Source: Candidatus Bathyarchaeota archaeon
Lineage (GTDB): Archaea; Thermoproteota; Bathyarchaeia; Bathyarchaeales; Bathycorpusculaceae
Direction: 5' to 3'
Assembly (NCBI GenBank): GCA_030626685.1
Contig: DAOUTL010000047.1
Coordinates: forward strand, 1-9,143
DNA length: 9,143 nucleotides
Shown: one piece after another, positions 6,526 through 9,143 of the stretch
Position numbering within the stretch: position 1 is the stretch's first letter
Layout: every line of letters begins with the position of its first letter
Notes under the pieces: model-generated
What the model was told of the DNA's origin: nothing
Seen by the model: only the letters and a program-made list of their open reading frames with translations
Database searches by the model: none
Made by a program: the position numbers and the translations under genes

Positions 6526-6651
6526 ATGTCAAAAGATCAACTATCGGAATCATTTAAGTTTATACTAGGTAACCTTGAAAAAGATGAGAAAAGGATCTTT
6601 GACACTAATGTAACTCTAACGTGCGCGTCGCTGAAGGTAAACAAGTATTAG
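6526..6651 (+). other. Small possible ORF (41 aa) in the convergent intergenic region
   Basis: An ATG at 6526 opens MSKDQLSESFKFILGNLEKD and runs to a TAG at 6649-6651. Its first 30 residues look coding-like and charged. The ORF then overlaps the 3' end of the minus-strand surface-protein gene by 36 bases. It may be a gene fragment or chance. A TTGACA-AA-TGTCAA palindrome (6519-6532) overlaps its start. Confidence 0.2.
6577..6594 (-). terminator. T-rich terminator of the cohesin-like gene
   Basis: On the minus strand this reads ccttttctcatctttttc, 20-40 bases beyond the stop at 6616. It is a pyrimidine/T-rich tract of the type used by archaeal polymerases, and it lies between two convergent genes. 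Confidence 0.4.
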
Positions 6652-8016
6652 GATTATTACAGCAACTATTATTATTACAAACGCGATATTCTCGATAGTG
6701 AAAGGCGTTTCAGGTTTCACTTCTACGTCAAGCAGTATCTCTTTTCGATATGGTTCTGTTGCAGGTCTATTCGGATTGTATTCTACTCCCCAGTTATCTC
6801 TGACTGTAAGTATTATCTGCCATGTTCCATTCTTAGCGAAAGTATGAGTCATGCTCACACCCTCGTACGTTTTGTAAACCCAAGTTCCTCCCCCAGGTTC
6901 GATAAGAGACCACGTATAATTCCAAATTTCACCGTCTTGGTCGTTATGATAGCTTTCTGAAGCGTCGATTGTTACAGTGTCACCGACATGTACAACGCTT
7001 GGCGGCTCGCTGGTACTAAGTATCGGGGTGTCAATCACTCGCAACTCCTTAGAAACCTCATCTGTGAATAATTCGCCTTCATGCATTATCATAGCTTCAG
7101 CCGTAAGCGTGTGTAATCCTATACTGAGGTCCTCGGCCTTTATCGTGTAGTTGAAGGTTTTGCTTTCACTAGGCTCTAAAGCTTCGTTCTCCCACGTTTC
7201 GAGGGGAACTGTGCCTTTGTAAAGTGTGAGGTTATATGTATCAGAAGCCTCACCATCGTTTCTGACAAGAACACGCACAGTTGCATCTTCACCTATAATA
7301 ATAGGATGATATAGTTTTCCGGCAACTAACGCGCCAACGTTTACACTGACAATACGTGTCCTCGCCCCAGGTGACCGAAACTCACCGTGCAAAACCCAAT
7401 GCGGGATTTCAAGGTGTGCACCATATTCGAACTTAGATGATAGGTCAACATCCAAATGCAGACAACATGCCCCTTCTTTCGTTACATTGAAGGTCATGGT
7501 GAACACTGTTGCATTCATGTCTCGACAATTAAAAGCTTCAGCCGGAGCCATAGAACTCTTTCCAAGCAAGTAGGTTCCAGCATCTTCATCAACTTCATCC
7601 GCAATGTCCATTATATCCTCATGGAGGACACCGTCAGGATAAGTTTCAACAGGAATCTTAACCGTGTGATTAACATACTCTAAAACAGTTGGATCCCAGC
7701 TGAAACTGATGTCTAATCCGTAAAGGTTGCCCAAATAATATGTGTGTCGCGTACCAGGCGGCGGCAGAGGTTCCCCAGTCTCCCAAGTCTCAGCTGCCAT
7801 ATAAGCAGTATCTGTAAGGTTGAAGATCTTCACGCTAACCGTGAAAGTTTCACCAGGAGAAACTGAAATGCTTTGCGGATCCACATAGACTACAGGCATG
7901 TCAGATGGAAGCCCCGAATATGTTTGAGATCCCACTATTCCCACACCACATGAGTTAAGGAAAACTAGCACGAAAACAAAAATTATCGCCACTTTTTTGC
8001 AAACTAACATTTTCAT
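6616..8016 (-). CDS. Cohesin-like / Ig / PKD membrane-anchored surface protein
   Basis: 466 residues from ATG at 8016; I prefer this to the in-frame TTG at 8037 because a good Shine-Dalgarno (GAGG, 6 bases upstream) precedes the ATG. Order of parts: signal peptide (about 1-30, hydrophobic core AIIFVFVLVF), a cohesin/CBM-like beta-sandwich (about 42-215; starts VDPQSISVSPGETFTVSV, with YGLDISFSWDPTVLEYVN in the middle), a CARDB/Ig-like domain (about 222-328; VRNDGEASDTYNLTLY), a PKD domain (330-433; DASESYHNDQDG), a membrane helix (444-461) and the tail QRRAR. Cohesins bind dockerins in known scaffolds, and a broken dockerin-like gene lies at 2510-3327; a functional pairing is inference. The protein should be displayed outside the cell and anchored by its C-terminus. 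It has its own promoter at 8054-8069. Confidence 0.88.
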   Translation of the reverse strand: MKMLVCKKVAIIFVFVLVFLNSCGVGIVGSQTYSGLPSDMPVVYVDPQSISVSPGETFTVSVKIFNLTDTAYMAAETWETGEPLPPPGTRHTYYLGNLYGLDISFSWDPTVLEYVNHTVKIPVETYPDGVLHEDIMDIADEVDEDAGTYLLGKSSMAPAEAFNCRDMNATVFTMTFNVTKEGACCLHLDVDLSSKFEYGAHLEIPHWVLHGEFRSPGARTRIVSVNVGALVAGKLYHPIIIGEDATVRVLVRNDGEASDTYNLTLYKGTVPLETWENEALEPSESKTFNYTIKAEDLSIGLHTLTAEAMIMHEGELFTDEVSKELRVIDTPILSTSEPPSVVHVGDTVTIDASESYHNDQDGEIWNYTWSLIEPGGGTWVYKTYEGVSMTHTFAKNGTWQIILTVRDNWGVEYNPNRPATEPYRKEILLDVEVKPETPFTIENIAFVIIIVAVIILILVYLQRRAR

Positions 8017-8053
8017 TCTTTCCCTCTTTCTTTCCAAATATTGACTTTGCGTG

Positions 8054-8069
8054 ACTATTTAAGTTTTGG
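8054..8069 (-). promoter_or_regulatory. BRE/TATA promoter of the cohesin-like gene
   Basis: Read on the minus strand, ccaaaacttaaatag combines a purine-rich BRE-like element with a TATA-like CTTAAATA. It is about 40 bases from the ATG at 8016, predicting a start site near 8034 and a leader of roughly 18 bases containing the Shine-Dalgarno. This also argues against the TTG at 8037, which would lie upstream of the transcript start. Confidence 0.6.
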
Positions 8070-8091
8070 CACATGTTAATCAAACTTTAAC

Positions 8092-8601
8092 CTATGTTTC
8101 AATCAATCTCGTAAGAAAACTTCCAGTTACTACCCCGATGAGACACAGAGCCATACCTGTAGGAAATATAAACCTGAGAACATTAAAAAATGCTAAGAAA
8201 AGCGCCCATTCCCAGCCAAAAGGAGTAGTGGAAAGACTCTCTTGTAGCCCTAAAACAAACCAGATGTAACAAGAAACATAAGCGACTGCTACTGAGGCAG
8301 ATAAACAAGTTGATGCAAAATAACCATATACTACTGTTTTTACATCAGCCAAGACCAAGCCTACCGAAAAACTCAAAAATAAAAGAAGTAACGCATCCAC
8401 TGTGGTGAAAAATGGCGCATCATAAAAACAATACGGATCTTTATTCACAAAGAATCTTGGGTTCTCCAAATAGAAAAACCAATAAGTTTTTATGATTACC
8501 AATGCTATAGCAGAGGCCCATCCGACAACTACCAAAATATCTTTCTTCCTCCATCTAAACAACTCTTGAAAGCTTCTCACTTTTTCAATTATCAACGCCA
8601 C
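8092..8601 (-). CDS. Polytopic membrane protein, unknown function
   Basis: 169 residues from a GTG start at 8601, supported by AGGGG (8613-8609 on the minus strand), 7 bases upstream. A basic N-terminus (RSFQELFRWRKKD) precedes four or five hydrophobic segments: about 22-44, 67-85, 87-117 and 131-165. Cysteines are scattered (58, 99, 111, 153). No recognised family or active-site motif. It lies upstream of, and on the same strand as, the cohesin-like gene with a 75-base gap that holds a separate promoter, so a shared transcript is not required. Confidence 0.75.
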   Translation of the reverse strand: MALIIEKVRSFQELFRWRKKDILVVVGWASAIALVIIKTYWFFYLENPRFFVNKDPYCFYDAPFFTTVDALLLLFLSFSVGLVLADVKTVVYGYFASTCLSASVAVAYVSCYIWFVLGLQESLSTTPFGWEWALFLAFFNVLRFIFPTGMALCLIGVVTGSFLTRLIET

Positions 8602-8631
8602 AATTCAACCCCTATTAAATTGTTGACTTTT

Positions 8632-8644
8632 CCTATATTTAACC
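8632..8644 (-). promoter_or_regulatory. TATA box of the 8092-8601 gene
   Basis: On the minus strand this reads ggttaaatatagg, a strong archaeal TATA-like box about 31-43 bases upstream of the GTG start. It predicts a very short leader that would just include the AGGGG ribosome binding site. Confidence 0.5.
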
Positions 8645-8930
8645 TGTTGTGCCCCTCTTAGTATGATTAAGCGCCAAAATTATATGAGCAAGCCTAATGC
8701 AAGAAATTCGGGTTCGATTCATCTTTCGAATTAAACTGCCATTACGTGAGAAAAGCCCAATTACGTGATGATTTTAGACTTAAAACGGAAAGCTTCTTGC
8801 AATTCCATGCGCTATTTGCATGTGGAAAAGAAAGATCAACTTAAGACAGTTGCGAACAACGTTATTTAAAAATCTGTGCAGAGAAACTAGGCATATGTAT
8901 GCCCAAGAGACCCCCTCCATACTTGTTTAG
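8645..8930. other. Intergenic stretch with small repeats and a + strand TATA-like site
   Basis: No gene is seen. The stretch contains a direct repeat of ATTACGTGA (around 8741 and 8760), a stem AATTCG (8705-8710) / CGAATT (8727-8732), and a + strand TATA-like TTATTTAAAAATC at about 8861-8873 that would initiate near 8895, just before the decayed surface-protein remnant. Confidence 0.4.
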
Positions 8931-9143
8931 CAACCCGTTGAGTTCACCGCAACAGTCTCAGGAGGATATCTATCATACAGTTATCAATGGTACCTAAACG
9001 GCGAACCGGTTTCATTAAGCAAGAATGTTCCAACGCTCCATCTAATCAACTATACAATGCTGATAGCACTGTTTGGTGTAGCATTAAGCTTGCTGAGACG
9101 CAAAAGAAATAAACTTCCACAAACTTCTTTTCTGGTGCGTAAA
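8931..9143 (+). pseudogene. Remnant of an Ig-like, C-terminally anchored surface protein (runs off the window)
   Basis: In frame after a TAG at 8928 is QPVEFTATVSGGYLSYSYQW followed by YLNGEPVS, an Ig/PKD-like beta-sandwich core common in archaeal surface proteins. After only about 15 further residues the frame goes straight into a hydrophobic helix (TMLIALFGVALSLL) and a basic tail (RRKRNK). The rest of the Ig domain and everything before it are missing, and no start codon with a ribosome binding site is found, so this is best read as an internally deleted remnant. The frame is still open at the window edge. Confidence 0.5.

Noticed and set aside
6519..6532. TTGACA-AA-TGTCAA palindrome as an operator
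   Set aside because: It sits downstream of the 6072 gene, in a convergent region with no promoter nearby. A 14-bp near-palindrome is not enough to claim a binding site.
8701..8732. GGTTCGATTC looks like a tRNA T-loop
   Set aside because: The bases either side cannot form a proper 5-bp T-stem, and no acceptor, D or anticodon arm can be drawn around it. The only pairing is a 6-bp AATTCG/CGAATT stem.

Overview
The window looks like a piece of an archaeal chromosome, most likely from an uncultured Thermoproteota/Bathyarchaeia-type organism. This lineage is an inference. It rests on long secreted proteins built from PKD, CARDB-like, cohesin-like and dockerin-like modules with a C-terminal membrane anchor and short basic tail, TTG/GTG starts, TATA/BRE-like promoters and oligo-T terminators. 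No rRNA, tRNA or housekeeping gene is present to fix the taxonomy.

Layout. 1-2440 (+) is the 3' part of a large cell-surface protein with PKD domains, a CARDB-like domain interrupted by a second module, a repetitive stalk and a membrane anchor. 2510-3327 (-) is a dockerin-like secreted-protein gene, 5'-truncated and carrying a one-base frameshift. At about 3297 it meets, head to head, an AT-rich 5'-truncated ORF remnant on the + strand (to 3708). 3740-4366 (+) is an intact secreted or anchored protein of unknown function, followed 5 bases later by the signal-peptide end of a second secreted protein (4372-4542) that stops inside a repeat array.

4527-5153 is the most notable element: a 627-bp array of two alternating 9-base repeats, TGAGATCCA and TGTGAACCA, separated by unique spacers that are mostly 9 bases. 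The half-period is 18 and the full period 36 bases. This is the architecture described for TIGR (tandem interspaced guide RNA) arrays of TIGR-Tas systems, whose 36-nt guide RNAs carry two short spacers and work with Nop-domain Tas proteins. No tas/Nop gene is visible here, so the array is an orphan within this window. It is regular on its right half and degenerate in its middle.

Right of the array are a both-ends-truncated NAD-dependent epimerase fragment (-), an 11-bp inverted repeat, a short unassigned ORF remnant, and about 500 bp without a recognisable gene. 6072-6506 (+) is a four-helix membrane protein. 6616-8016 (-) is a cohesin-like/Ig/PKD membrane-anchored surface protein, and 8092-8601 (-) is another polytopic membrane protein with its own promoter. 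The right end (8931-9143) holds a decayed fragment of one more Ig-like anchored surface protein.

Together the intact genes point to a cell-surface region. Its middle (about 3300-5640) is a mosaic of AT-rich, truncated, probably mobile-element- or virus-derived pieces in which the guide-like array sits.
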